Below are positions 11,804 through 21,916 of a stretch of 64,000 nt of DNA, piece after piece (positions within the stretch are counted from its first letter, which is position 1; each line of letters begins with the position of its first letter). Source of the stretch: Lycium barbarum (Eukaryota > Streptophyta > Magnoliopsida > Solanales > Solanaceae); contig NC_083344.1 in NCBI RefSeq assembly GCF_019175385.1, forward strand, positions 61,504,782 through 61,568,781, written 5' to 3'. Under the pieces are notes generated by a model. That model did not search any database, was not told where the DNA came from, and worked only from the letters and a program-made list of their open reading frames with translations. The position numbers and the translations under genes were made by a program.

Positions 11804-14732
11804 TGTCATGACCCAGCCCCGTGGGCCGCGACTGGCACCCTACCTGGGTACCCAGACCGAATCGCACATTCATTATCAAATCCAAACTTATTTCCGAATT
11901 TTTTACGAAATCATATCAAACATAATTTATATCAAAATAAGTCCTAAGCGGTCGCACCAAATCAAAATGCCATATCAAATACAAACTGAGCGGCGGAATA
12001 GACATCGCCGGTCGAAAGTGCAAACATAAGCATAAGGGCCATTTGGGGCCATCATAGCAAACAGACCGCTTTAACACCAGAAAACGAAATCAAACCAACA
12101 TATACAGGACCCTCACCCCCAATATATGACTACAGGCCTCTACGAATTCAAAACAAAGACATATGGCGAGACAGGGCCCCGCCGTACCCAAATAGTCAAA
12201 TATACCGAATACGTACAAAGCAAAAGGAGTCTGTACCAAAAGTGGACTCCGGATCAAAGAGGAGTACTCCGGAATAGCAAAGAGGGAAGCCTACTGTGGA
12301 GGATCACCAATATCTGCACCTGCGGGCATGAAACGCATCCCCCGAAGAAAGGGGGTCAGTACGAAATATGTACTGAGTATGTAAAGCACGGAGTACAAAA
12401 ATATGGATCAAAACTGAAAGCAAATCAGATAACAAAGTGGAGTACAAATCGGGATGTCAAAATCCGTATCAAAATCATATACGTATACATAATGCAAACG
12501 AAATCATGCAAACGCTTAAGAACGTGGTCGCCACTCCGACGCTGGCGCCACACACAACATCACACCAGAAGGTTTCAACTCTCCGTATCTCCGAACACAA
12601 ACACAAACATAGGTGAGCGTATCGCATCACGAGCCATATCACAGCATAACTCCAAATGGAACCCGGCCCTATGGCGAAGCCTCGAGAACCGTAGCACAGC
12701 ATACGGCCGAATTATCATAAGACGCACGAATCAAAACCGGCCCGGGAATCGGTGAACGAAGTCATAACAAGGCACGAGCGGAGTCGTGAGCAGACAAATG
12801 CAAATCGTATTTCAAAATAGTCTTTCAAAACATAATAATCTCATAAATCATTTCATAATACAAAATAATCGCAGACTTAGTCGATATAAAGTTTCATTTC
12901 ACAAAATATTTCCAAAGTAGTACGTATAGCTCAAAACGTAACTTAGCGTATCGTAATATTCAAAACATATCCCGTAGGAGGAAATTCCAAAATCGAAAGT
13001 ATCATTTCAAACTTTATTCAAAAGGACAACCCAATAAGATAAATAGAGCATCTCGGGGTTAGCGGGCCCACCTCGAGTCAAATTGAGGTGGCGAACATAT
13101 TTTCTGAACATTTATAGGCCAAAGGGTCATACATAATCATTTCTAAGTTACGCGACCACATTTCGATAGGTTTCGGACGAGTGGTGGCATTCTAGCCAAA
13201 ATAGAGCCCTTAGGCTTCAATTGAATTGAATGAATAGTAACTTTTCTGTGGATTGGGTTTCGAGGAGCAGGAATGCTCCGGAAGTTCTCATATTCGCCTA
13301 TCGTACTAAGATATGCCAAACGAAGGAGTGGGAGCTTTACATACCTTACAGACGTCTTACGCTCTCCCAAAAGTCAAGTCCCGTTTCGTCTGAAATCTGC
13401 AAATGGTCAAAGTTACCAATTGAGATTCTTAGGCTTAAGAATGCCTTTAACTTCATTTTTGCCTACCGAAATTTCGGCAGCATTTCCCCTATAATCTAAC
13501 ATCCCCGAGACTTAGCTCGGTCCAAAATATATCAACAACAACAGCCCACACATCATCAAACAACACAAGTTATAATCAACCCACTCTAGCTTCAAAGTTC
13601 TACTTTGTTACCTAAGTTGGCAACTTTCATTCAAACTTCCAAAACTCCAACTCTATATCTGCATAATTGTATTCATTTCCTCATTCAAACTTATACAATC
13701 ACATCCCAAATACAATCCAAGCCATACACGAAATTGCCCCAAAATCCATTACTTTCCATAATTCTTCAAAACAACGAAAATTCACGACGAACATTCTAAC
13801 TTGCGTCGTTTCATTCCGAATTCATTAATATCAACTATAACTCATATTTAAAGTCTTTAGCACCCTAAATATACAATGATATACGCAATTATACCAAAGG
13901 TATACACTTTCCGATAATGTCCGAAATCATTTTCCAACGCCAATTTAATTCATCAATCAATCATTTACGACATAAAGATCACAACAACACATTATACAAA
14001 CTAAACAAGATCAATTCACATCACTTTCTTCTTCCTAGGGCTCACGGCCAACATGCAATATACACACACACCCACGGCTTTCTATATACACCAAAGTTAC
14101 GGGATTCTCGTCTATTCCCAATCCTTAACACATTCATATCAATTCTATAGCATTAGAGGGGCAAAATTCTTACCTTTTCTTGAATTTCCGACTTGTCGCA
14201 AATGAGGTTCTTGTGCCAAACTAATTATACCCCGTTGAAGAGGGCCTTGAGTACTTCACAACTATGTAGAAATTAAGATTTTTGGATCAACAACCAAGCT
14301 TGGGAAATTTTTTCTCTTCTTTCTCCTATTCTCGGCCAAACCCCTATTTGTGTGGTGTTCTTGAATTTTTTTACTTTGTTTCTTGATAATTCCATCTATA
14401 ACATGGTATATATCCATAACATTGATCATGTGCATAGCACATGATTATTAACAAAGGGGCTTGGGCCATGGATATGGCCGGCCACCCCAAATCCCTTGGG
14501 CCTAAATTTTGTGTCATATTTTCCTTGGCCCAATTCTTGAAAAGTCCCATTTTGTAATTCCCGAAACTAATTTCCGAAATTCCAAATTTATCCTCGGCCT
14601 TCCCCGAGGTCTTAACATTAATAATTCCATAACCAACATAGTCACATTCACTAAAATCAAAATATTTCCTTATAACACACAAATCGTAATTATTTTCCGA
14701 TTTCCAACTATACGAAAACACGGGACATAACA
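11804..14732 (-). repeat. 5' LTR of element A
   Basis: TGTCATGACCC...GGGACATAACA on the plus strand; near-identical partner of 3702-6631. On the minus strand it should carry the promoter and polyadenylation signals of the element. The conserved hairpin block lies near 12327-12385. Confidence 0.93.
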
Positions 14733-15219
14733 CACTCCTAATCTGAGAACTGGGAACTCTGGAACTCTAAGTTGGGCCAAAATAAGCGGATCTATAAAAC
14801 CTGGGTCCAGGATACCATGGAGGCGCACTAGCTGCTGAATAAGCTAAGTGTCCAGAGAACTGCCGCCTTGGGCCACCTCCGAACTCATTGTCAAACCCTG
14901 AGAACCTGGACCACTTTCTCTGACCCCTACTACCATGACCTGCACCCTGTCGCTAAGCCTGAGAGGCTACTAACTAGGTCGGAAAAAGGATGGCCTCTCT
15001 CATCTCCTGGTCTGAGGCATCTGGTGGAGGAACTGGGGGTGCTGGAGCTGGAGCTGAGGCTCCTCCTCGCTCCTCTGAAGCGGGTAGAGTATGCAAAGTC
15101 TAGGATGGGGTCTCACATTGGGACTCGGCCCGAGCCCTAGTTATCCGCTGAGTATGGCTAGTAGTATCACCAGCCACTCCCTTGCCCTTCTAGGCGGCTG
15201 CAGTTTCCTTTCGGGGCAT
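14733..15219 (-). pseudogene. Element B gag N-terminal part
   Basis: The minus strand starts MPRKETAAA at 15219, then TAG at codon 10 (15192-15190) where relatives have Gln, then KGKGVAGDT. This resembles the MPPKKASAAQKAKAAA start of C and D. It continues, with stops and low-complexity Pro/Ala stretches, to the LTR of element A at 14732; the sequence after the insertion resumes at 3701. The ATG lies about 200 bases downstream of a primer site, as in A, C and D. The central Gag domain is largely missing, so B was already degenerate. Confidence 0.7.
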
Positions 15220-15405
15220 CGCTTAAATTAGAACAAATCATTAGAAAGGGAATTCTTATCTCACCGCTCTATCGCACGATCTAGAATAGAAAGAATGGTA
15301 ACATCCTAAATGTCCTGTAGCCTCCTGCTTATAAGTGTGGTGCACAACACACCCATAAAAAAGACTCTACTAGATACGGTCTGTAGACAACCCTAGGACG
15401 GAACT

Positions 15406-15417
15406 GCTTTGATACCA
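15406..15417 (-). other. Primer binding site of element B (one mismatch)
   Basis: Minus strand TGGTATCAAAGC, one change from TGGTATCAGAGC, with the usual AAAG spacer to the LTR end at 15422. Confidence 0.75.
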
Positions 15418-15421
15418 CTTT

Positions 15422-16380
15422 TGTCATGACCGAGTTGATGAGTCATGATGAGTGCCTGACCCCTAATGACCAGACACCCTACACTTGCTTACAAATAAGA
15501 ACAGGGTGGCGAATATCTGACTCATATCCGACTGTATATATATGCAAAATACTGAAATAACAGTGCAAGGCGACTAGGCTGCTATATATGTTGTACGCAA
15601 AAGAATAAGGGCCAACAAGACTACATCATGTACCAACTACATACAACTGTCTACAGACCTCTAATGGAACAGAAAGCTGTAGAAAGGACGGGACAGGGCC
15701 CCGTCATACCCATATATACATGCACATCTCAAAAAGGCATACCAAAATGAACTGCAACTCCGAATCAAGTGGAGTGCGCTGACTATGGCTGAATGGAGGT
15801 CCTAATGAGCTGGACCATCTGTCTGTCTACCTGTACCTGCGGGCATGAACGCAGCCCCTCGAGCAACGGGTTGTCAACACGGATAATATACTGAGTATGT
15901 AAGGCATAAGAACAACATATATACATAAGAATCATGGATAAGATCTGAACTCATAAACTGAAATGACTAACTGCATGTAAGTTGTATGAACTAGTATCTT
16001 CCTGTATCTACATAAATCTGTATAATTGACAATGCCACTATGGGCACATAATATGCATGCTCATGCCTATCAATGAAGGTCATACTATAACTGATAGTGT
16101 TATGGAACGTACAACCCGATTCATATATAACATACTAGTAGTGCCGAGGAACGTACGACCCAATCCATAATATATTCTGAGGCCACATATTCTGAATGTA
16201 ATTCAGAATTATCTAGCACGCTCAGACATAAGCTGAGGCCGTGTGTTATGTAGCACGCTTAGACATAAGCTGAGGCCACATATTGTGTAGCACGCTCAGA
16301 CATAAGCTGAGGCCACATATCCTTAATATAACCCAGAATTATCTAGCACGCTCAGTCACGTCATGAAATCATCTAGAACC
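15422..16380 (-). repeat. 5' LTR of element B (right boundary uncertain)
   Basis: Starts TGTCATGACCG next to the primer site and contains a degenerate form of the hairpin block (15845-15905). No clear outer terminus is seen; by about 16.4 kb the sequence becomes gene-like, so the distal part of the LTR is probably deleted. Confidence 0.6.
16198..16370. repeat. Short tandem repeats inside the LTR of element B
   Basis: Three copies plus a partial one of a 40-55-base unit with the core TAGCACGCTCAGACATAAGC followed by TGAGGCC, at about 16214, 16252, 16289 and 16343. Just upstream (16100-16175) GAACGTACRACCC occurs twice. Confidence 0.8.
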
Positions 16381-16654
16381 TTAGACTTTGGAAATCTCTA
16401 GGATTGGATTCATATCACCCTACTCTAGAAGCTGGTGTTGGTCATTGGCATGCTTCATCAGAAACTTGTGACACCCTCAGATATGTTATTCAAGTTGTCA
16501 CATGCATTGCCATATTTGTCATTAAGCTGAGTGTAGCGTAAATTGTTTCCGCAAATATAGCTGCCTCAGTAACAAAATTATCAGCTTAAGACCTGCAACA
16601 TATCAAAGTTCTCTTTACAACAAATTAATGTCCAACTTAGCCATCCAGCTTCCG

Positions 16655-16903
16655 TTATCTTGCATTTTCCTTGTGAGGTTTCACAATTTTTGACATCACA
16701 AGATGCTTGGATAATGACTCAGCAATAAGTTGATGGCCAAACAAGTGAGAATTCTTCAGAATCAAATTTCTAGTTGATGAATCAATAGCATAACCTTGAC
16801 CAGGCATCCACTTCAGTAACCGGATAAGTAATTCCTTCTTTTCTGGTTTTGCAATGTAGCGTGATATAGCCATATCAAATAATTCCTGAGAAGAGTGTTT
16901 CAC
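16655..16903 (-). pseudogene. PPR-like protein C-terminal fragment
   Basis: The minus strand encodes about 82 residues including LLKWMPGQGYAIDSSTRNLI and then LKNSHLFGHQLIAESLSKH. This looks like the C-terminal repeats and tail of a plant pentatricopeptide-repeat protein, a family that binds organellar RNA. The frame ends at a TAA at 16655. Upstream there is no continuing PPR frame: a TGA precedes the first Met, and the next kilobase is AT-rich and carries a solo LTR. So this is either a last exon whose other exons lie elsewhere or, more likely, a captured or truncated fragment. It is the only non-transposon protein similarity I recognise in the window. Family recognition is from memory. Confidence 0.55.
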
Positions 16904-17153
16904 GAGATAGGTGATTTAGTATCTTTGACAAGGTATGGTCCTACAAAGTTAAAGTTATGTTTGCCACGAAATCAAGGGTTCAACATTGACGTGGAAGAGA
17001 CGCTTCATTTTTACTTCTCTTTTCTTCTTTTCTCTCTTTCATAAAAGGGAGAGGCTAAGAAACAAAGTTGAGCATCGGCGAAATATCAAAAATCATAAAA
17101 TAAAATTTCCTTTTTCACCTGAATTAGAAAGGAATCGACAGTCAATAGGAGTT
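16904..17153. other. Gene-island DNA, no feature recognised
   Basis: AT-rich sequence upstream (minus sense) of the PPR fragment. No convincing exon or repeat is visible; possibly intron or flank. Confidence 0.3.
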
Positions 17154-18223
17154 ATATGTGGTACCCCAAAAATTTTGAACATATTTGGACGTAGCTGTTA
17201 CTTTGTTTTATGCAAATTAATTGATATCATGTGTTGGTGGTTGAGTACGATGTTGGAAATGCGATTGGGATTATGATATGTGTGTTGGCGATGTATAAAA
17301 TCTAGTTGGAGTGATATAGACATGCTAACAGTGATGATGCCTAAGTTAAACATACCTCACTTCAAAAATGTACATCACTTAATGTAGGAAGAATTTGGTT
17401 GTGGTTTCTAAATTGATATTGTAGCCTTAAAGTATAGTTTCCAATGCTTCAGATCGACTGTCATTTGGACTTACCTATAAAACGTTACGACTATTTTACC
17501 AACCTCCCCGACCGTAAGAAAGTACATGCAATCGCAAAAAGGGATTGTGGAAAAATGATTTATGAACATGATTGTTGTTTGTTTTTAACCATATGTAGTT
17601 GTATGAACAAGGAAAGGGTTATGTTGAAGGTGTGTGAGCCAAGCTATGATTTTCAAAAGATGATTTCAAGTGAACTTATAATGACATGCCAAATCTGAAT
17701 CTATGTTGAAATGACATAATGCATTCATTATAAAAGAAATATCTTATTATATGATTTTGAGATATTGCATGCATGTTTTTTCGAAGACTTGTCTCACCTT
17801 TTGGAGGGAGTCGAAGAGGCTTACTGAGTAACTTTATGTACTCACATCATGTCTTTGTTGTTGGCTATTTTTTTCCCACAGTTGCAGGCACTCAATGTGA
17901 AGGTGTATCGAGCTAGGCTCTTCCTCTTCCTATCTCTTGATGAACCCAATGCGAGAGTGGTGATATAGACTTCTCTGTTCTCTGGATAGCCAGGCTGCAT
18001 TCGATGTCATGTTATTTTTTTTAGAAGTATTATCCTGTGGGAGTAGAATGTGTATTTTGGGATATGCTTAGAATGTCGTCCCTTGTTGGGACATGTCATG
18101 AATATGATAGTTACAAATTAAGCTTTGAAAATTGTTTATCCATATTGATGCTACGGGACCCCGCGGGGGTTATGTTGTCGGGTGACGGTCACGTGAGCCC
18201 TGAATTTAAGGCGTGACAATATG
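17154..18223 (+). mobile_element. Solo LTR with perfect 5-bp target duplications
   Basis: The LTR is 17159-18218 (1060 bp), beginning TGGTACCCCAAAA and ending AAGGCGTGACA, flanked by ATATG at 17154-17158 and 18219-18223. No internal coding region is present, so it is a solo LTR left by recombination between two LTRs. Its sequence differs from the other LTRs here apart from the GTGACA end. The 96- and 84-codon frames overlapping it are spurious. Confidence 0.85.
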
Positions 18224-18699
18224 TCAACATGTATATAAGGGAGAAACCTATATGAGTTGCTCGCAACAATCCACCTTAAACAGGTTCTTCTCCTTTAATT
18301 TTGAACGTCAGCTGCTTGTATAAACCACTTTGGATGCTTTTGTATTCTGTTTGACACCGACAAGACATTACCCCGCTTTGCAACGGTTCTTGTCTTCTCT
18401 TGCTGGACTTTAGCTGCTCCACTTTCTCAGGTTGGCCACCTAGTTTATTGTTGATGTTGAAAGTGTCACGAACCATTACAAGCAAGAGCAAAAGAGAGAT
18501 GCTTATGATGATGTTAAAACTAATGAAATAGGATTTTCACTTGATGCCTCTTTCGTATTCTTCTTACATAACACTGAGTTAATTTAGACATATGTTATTC
18601 CTTTTTAAGTTTTAGTTTAGATTTTAGCCATTTTGGACGGCATTATATGATCTTGTTGGTACTATTTAAGTTGGGAGTCGGTTGGTAAGATGTATTAGA
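18224..18699. other. Gene-island DNA with an unrecognised 71-codon frame
   Basis: A minus-strand frame at 18491-18276 (starts MLLLVMVRDTFNINNKL) is the only open stretch. I recognise no family, and no gene model can be supported. Confidence 0.25.
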
Positions 18700-19150
18700 G
18701 TAAATAATACATGTATTAGTTTTGCTATTACTAATTCCTTGTTTGGTACACTTTTTCAACCTATGTATAACTAATACACCCTATTTGGTATTATCCAATG
18801 TATAACTAATACAAAACAAACCATGGTCATAGCAATACCAAAATTATTAATACATGCATAAGCACGATTAAAGACAAAATTGCCCTTGAAGTCCCTCAAA
18901 GATAAAGAATGTGGAGGATATTTTTGTAAACGTATACACCACACCAAACAGTCGATAAGATATAATCTCAGCATAACTAATCCTTCCATTACTAATACAC
19001 CCTATTCAGCACTGTTCTTATACACCCTACCAAATTCTGCATAAGTAATACCACGTTTGGTAGCGGGTTAGGAGGTAAGTTATTCATGTATAAAATTAAT
19101 ACGATATTTAATTGGCGGAATTAGAAACCCGCATAACTAATACATGTACA
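18700..19150. repeat. MITE-like AT-rich repeat block
   Basis: The phrase ATAACTAATACA or close variants recurs (about 18768, 18801, 18974, 19133), with reverse-sense counterparts such as TACATGTATTAG near 18706 and TACATGTACA near 19141, giving an inverted-repeat tendency. Short elements with this wording are common in Solanaceae gene flanks. Ends and target duplications are not resolved. Confidence 0.45.
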
Positions 19151-19619
19151 AGTTATGAGTGAATATATGTACTTCTATTTTCCATTTTTTCCAGCAACAG
19201 CAAAAAGAAATGGTTTCTCTAAAAGACCAAATAAATCTGTTGAAAAATGGTCACTTGGAGCCTTAAAAGCCCAAAAGTTCTCAACTCACTATCCTTCCCC
19301 CCATAAGTGCTTTTTAGCTCAAAGTTATTCCCCTCCCCAGCAAGAATATTCTTTTTCTAGCTTCTCACCTGTCCAAAGGAGGAATAACATAGCTTTCCAG
19401 AACCCGTTTTCTCAAACTGTGGAAGAACCTGAATTTGACATTGCAAAATTAGTTTGGGAAAGATTAGTTTTGGAAAGAAAAGATGCACTTGCAACCCAGA
19501 GGCATTGGAGAAAGAAAAGAGAGGTAGGAGAAAGATCAAAAAATGCTAATTATAAGAACTTAATGATTTCTACTTCCTTGAGTAGAAACTGCAAAGTGAG
19601 AGGATATTCCTCACCAATA
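19151..19619. other. Unassigned stretch before a gag fragment
   Basis: A plus-strand frame contains a Gln/Lys-rich, coiled-coil-like stretch (QQQQKEMVSLKDQINLLK in frame near 19190). It may be a distant gag N-terminus or a non-coding flank. No confident call. Confidence 0.25.
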
Positions 19620-19940
19620 ATGTGTCAGAAGCTTTGAAGGCAAGGTATGCCCTCACCCAATTTGAGGGATACGCATCAACTTGGTGGGAATCCAAGAAGC
19701 GGGATACGGCTCAACGTCAAATTTTTGACATTCCTACTTGGGATGAGTTTATTGAGCTCATTGACGCGAGTTATCTACCTCTTACATACTATCAAGAAGT
19801 GCTCAAGAAGGTATACATGTTGAAGTAAGGCTCCAAGAGTGTCAGGGAGTAATTTGATGAATTCGAAAACTTGAGGATGAAGTCCAAGATTGAGGAGCAC
19901 TTGAATTACACTCTCATAAGATTTGTAGCCAACTTAAATT
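19620..19940 (+). pseudogene. Gag-domain scrap of a second Ty3/gypsy family (element I)
   Basis: The plus strand encodes ALKARYALTQFEGYASTWWE, then PTWDEFIELIDASYLP and LKKVYMLK. This is the usual retrotransposon Gag core (aromatic WW, then TWDEF...F/YLP). A TAA after VYMLK at 19826-19828 and another stop break the frame; Gag-like sequence (EHLNYTLIRFVANLNWE) runs to about 19940 and then joins abruptly to the middle of an LTR. The knuckle, protease and polymerase are missing, so a deletion has fused gag to the LTR. Capsid-forming role by family. Confidence 0.7.
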
Positions 19941-20658
19941 GGGAGACCAAATGCGCAAAGTGGCCAAATATGCAAACAGGGACATTTTTGCAAATTGGCT
20001 ACACTTGCAAAACATGGACAAGATCGGGAGTTTGCTATTTGTACAAGTAAGGTTATGCTTGCAAGAAGGCCATGCATGCAAGGTTGATTAGAGGGCCATC
20101 TATGCAAGGAGGGGCGTGTTTGGCCGTTGAAGGCTAATTCTCGAATGGAAGACTACACTAACAAGACTAGCCAAACAAGGCCCTTACTTCATTAAGGGTA
20201 GAATTGTAATTGCCTATTAGTCTTCTTTACTTAGCTTGTATATATAACGTGTCTTTCATTTCATTACTTAGATTATGTTGAATGATAAATTGAGAAACAC
20301 CTTTGGAGATAGATTGTTTAGCTTAGTAGCTTTAGGGTTAGTTATTATAATGGTGGATTCCATTGTTGATCTTTGAACCTTTATTTCCATTGATTTCATG
20401 AAGATTTGTTTATTTGCGGATTCATTTGGATAACTCTTTCGTTGATTTCAAATAGTACAGGTTCTTTTAGGATTGCATTAGATTGGGAGGTGTTGGATTT
20501 AATATATCAAATGTTGCCCATAAATTCACCCTAATTGGGTCTTGCTTTTATCCTCTTTTCTCATCCATTTTCTTCAATTCTCATCCCTTTTTCTTCGTAT
20601 CCTTTAATTTTTCCGCATTTGAATTGACTTGGCTTCATCCCCAAATCGATTCGTATAA
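19941..20658 (+). repeat. LTR of the TGATATGA family, 5'-truncated
   Basis: Reverse-complement match to 58497-59338 and 51893-52514, sharing for example ATGGTGGATTCCATTGTTGA at about 20350 and the end wording CCCCAAATCGATTCGTAT. By comparison with the 842-bp copy, about 120 bp of its start is missing. It is followed directly by a primer site. Confidence 0.75.
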
Positions 20659-20660
20659 TT

Positions 20661-20672
20661 TGGTATCAGAGC
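20661..20672 (+). other. Primer binding site of element I
   Basis: Perfect TGGTATCAGAGC two bases after the inferred LTR end. Confidence 0.88.
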
Positions 20673-21916
20673 ATAGGCTAAGAGATTGTTCCTACAATTT
20701 CTAATCCGAGGCTCAAAATTTGAAAATCCCCAAAAATAAAAAAATAAAAAATCTAAAAATTCACAACAAAAAAAAAATCGAAAATTGAAATTATGGTTTG
20801 ATTTGAGTGTTTTCGAAGTTGGATTTGAGTTTGTTGGGGTGGAATACATTTAAATCCGAAGTTTGGTGAAGTTTGAAGGTGTTTTGAGAAATTCACCATT
20901 GAAGGTTCATCAAAGCTTGAAGAACACAATTGGGTCTTGTTGATTTGGATTGAAATTGACTTCAATAGGCATTGGGCTTTGTTCTCCTAGAAAAGAGGAG
21001 CTTAGATATGAAAGTTGGACCCAAAACGAGTTGGAATTAAGGTACTTGGAATTTTTAATGTTCTTCATGTTTTGAGGACATTCATACATTCATCTTGAGG
21101 AAGAAGACCAAAAAGGAAGGTTTGATCTAAAATTTTCGTAGTCCAAGTGCAAAAGGTGTTAAAACAACCCAAAGGGGTAATTACTAGGTTGAGTGGGCCT
21201 AAGGAAGTCATCAAGGTTAGAAAAATCGACCCAAGATCCAAGAAATTTGAGTACAAACCGTCATCAACAGAACAGGTATACGGTCCATTGTGTGGACCAT
21301 ATAAAATTCCACGGTCCGTCAAAATTGTGGCGTCAAATTGGATCGAGAAAAGTAGCTTACTGTTCCTTGTATACGGTAGGTTATACGGACGGTACAATTT
21401 TTTACGGTCTGTCAAATTTCACACTTTTACCACTGTATAAAATACCCAAGTCTTTGAACAATTATACGGTACGTTCTACGTGGCGTCAAAATTTATACGG
21501 GGCGTCAAATTTCCACCGTAGAAAATACGATAGTCCCAAAACATTTGACGGAACCATTCTACGGGTCGTCAAAATTTATACAGACCGTATATATCAAGTT
21601 CCCACTGTATAATCCAAGTATCAACAGTACATTTCAAGGTATTTGTATCTTGATTCAACTTGGATTCCTTTCACTTTCATCTCATTCTCAAACCTCAAAT
21701 CTTGTTCTTAACTCATTTCAATTCCAAAAAATTTCTTGGGATTGCTTTATGGTTTTGTGTCCATAAACCTTTGGTAGGGAGCAAAGAAAAAAAAAATTAG
21801 TTATTTCAAATTGATACCTTAGATCAATTGGGGCTTCACGCCCGTGTTTTCAAGTTATCACCTACCCGAGCCCGAAATTTTATTTTGTTCCCGATTTTAG
21901 CATTTGGTTTTCTTAT
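20673..21916 (+). repeat. Long non-coding leader of element I with repeated TACGG motifs
   Basis: Colinear with the leader of element H on the opposite strand (57.3-58.48 kb): both have an A/T-rich start, a GAAGTT/TTGAAG-rich part, then an array of TACGGTCCGT-like motifs (21275-21600) and the phrase ATTTTATTTTGTTCCCGATT. No gag ATG is reached before the leader is cut at 21917 by another LTR. Confidence 0.7.
21275..21600. repeat. Degenerate TACGGTCC/GGCGTCAAA repeat array in the leader
   Basis: About eight degenerate units of TAYGG followed by SCGTCAAA, e.g. CACGGTCCGTCAAAATTG and TTACGGTCTGTCAAATTT. One unit, GGTCCATTGTGTGGACC, is itself a hairpin. Confidence 0.65.

Larger units (their letters stand above)
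3702..14732 (-). mobile_element. Element A: nearly complete Ty3/gypsy Tekay/Del-like retrotransposon
   Basis: Minus-strand order is 5' LTR (14732-11804), primer site, gag-pol (11600-6768), polypurine tract, 3' LTR (6631-3702). The LTRs are 2929 and 2930 bp and differ at roughly 25-30 positions by eye (about 99% identity), so insertion is recent. The domain order protease-RT-RNase H-integrase is that of Ty3/gypsy; the C-terminal tail fits chromoviruses of the Tekay/Del group. It sits in the gag of element B. Target duplications are imperfect: CACTC on the right, CACTT plus an extra T on the left. Confidence 0.92.

Noticed and set aside
16986..17276. 96-codon frame next to the PPR fragment
   Set aside because: It crosses the boundary of the solo LTR at 17159 and so cannot be an old gene; it is on the other strand from the PPR frame.
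19155..19637. 160-codon plus-strand frame as a host gene
   Set aside because: No recognisable domain; the Gln/Lys stretch lies in another frame, and it leads into a gag fragment.
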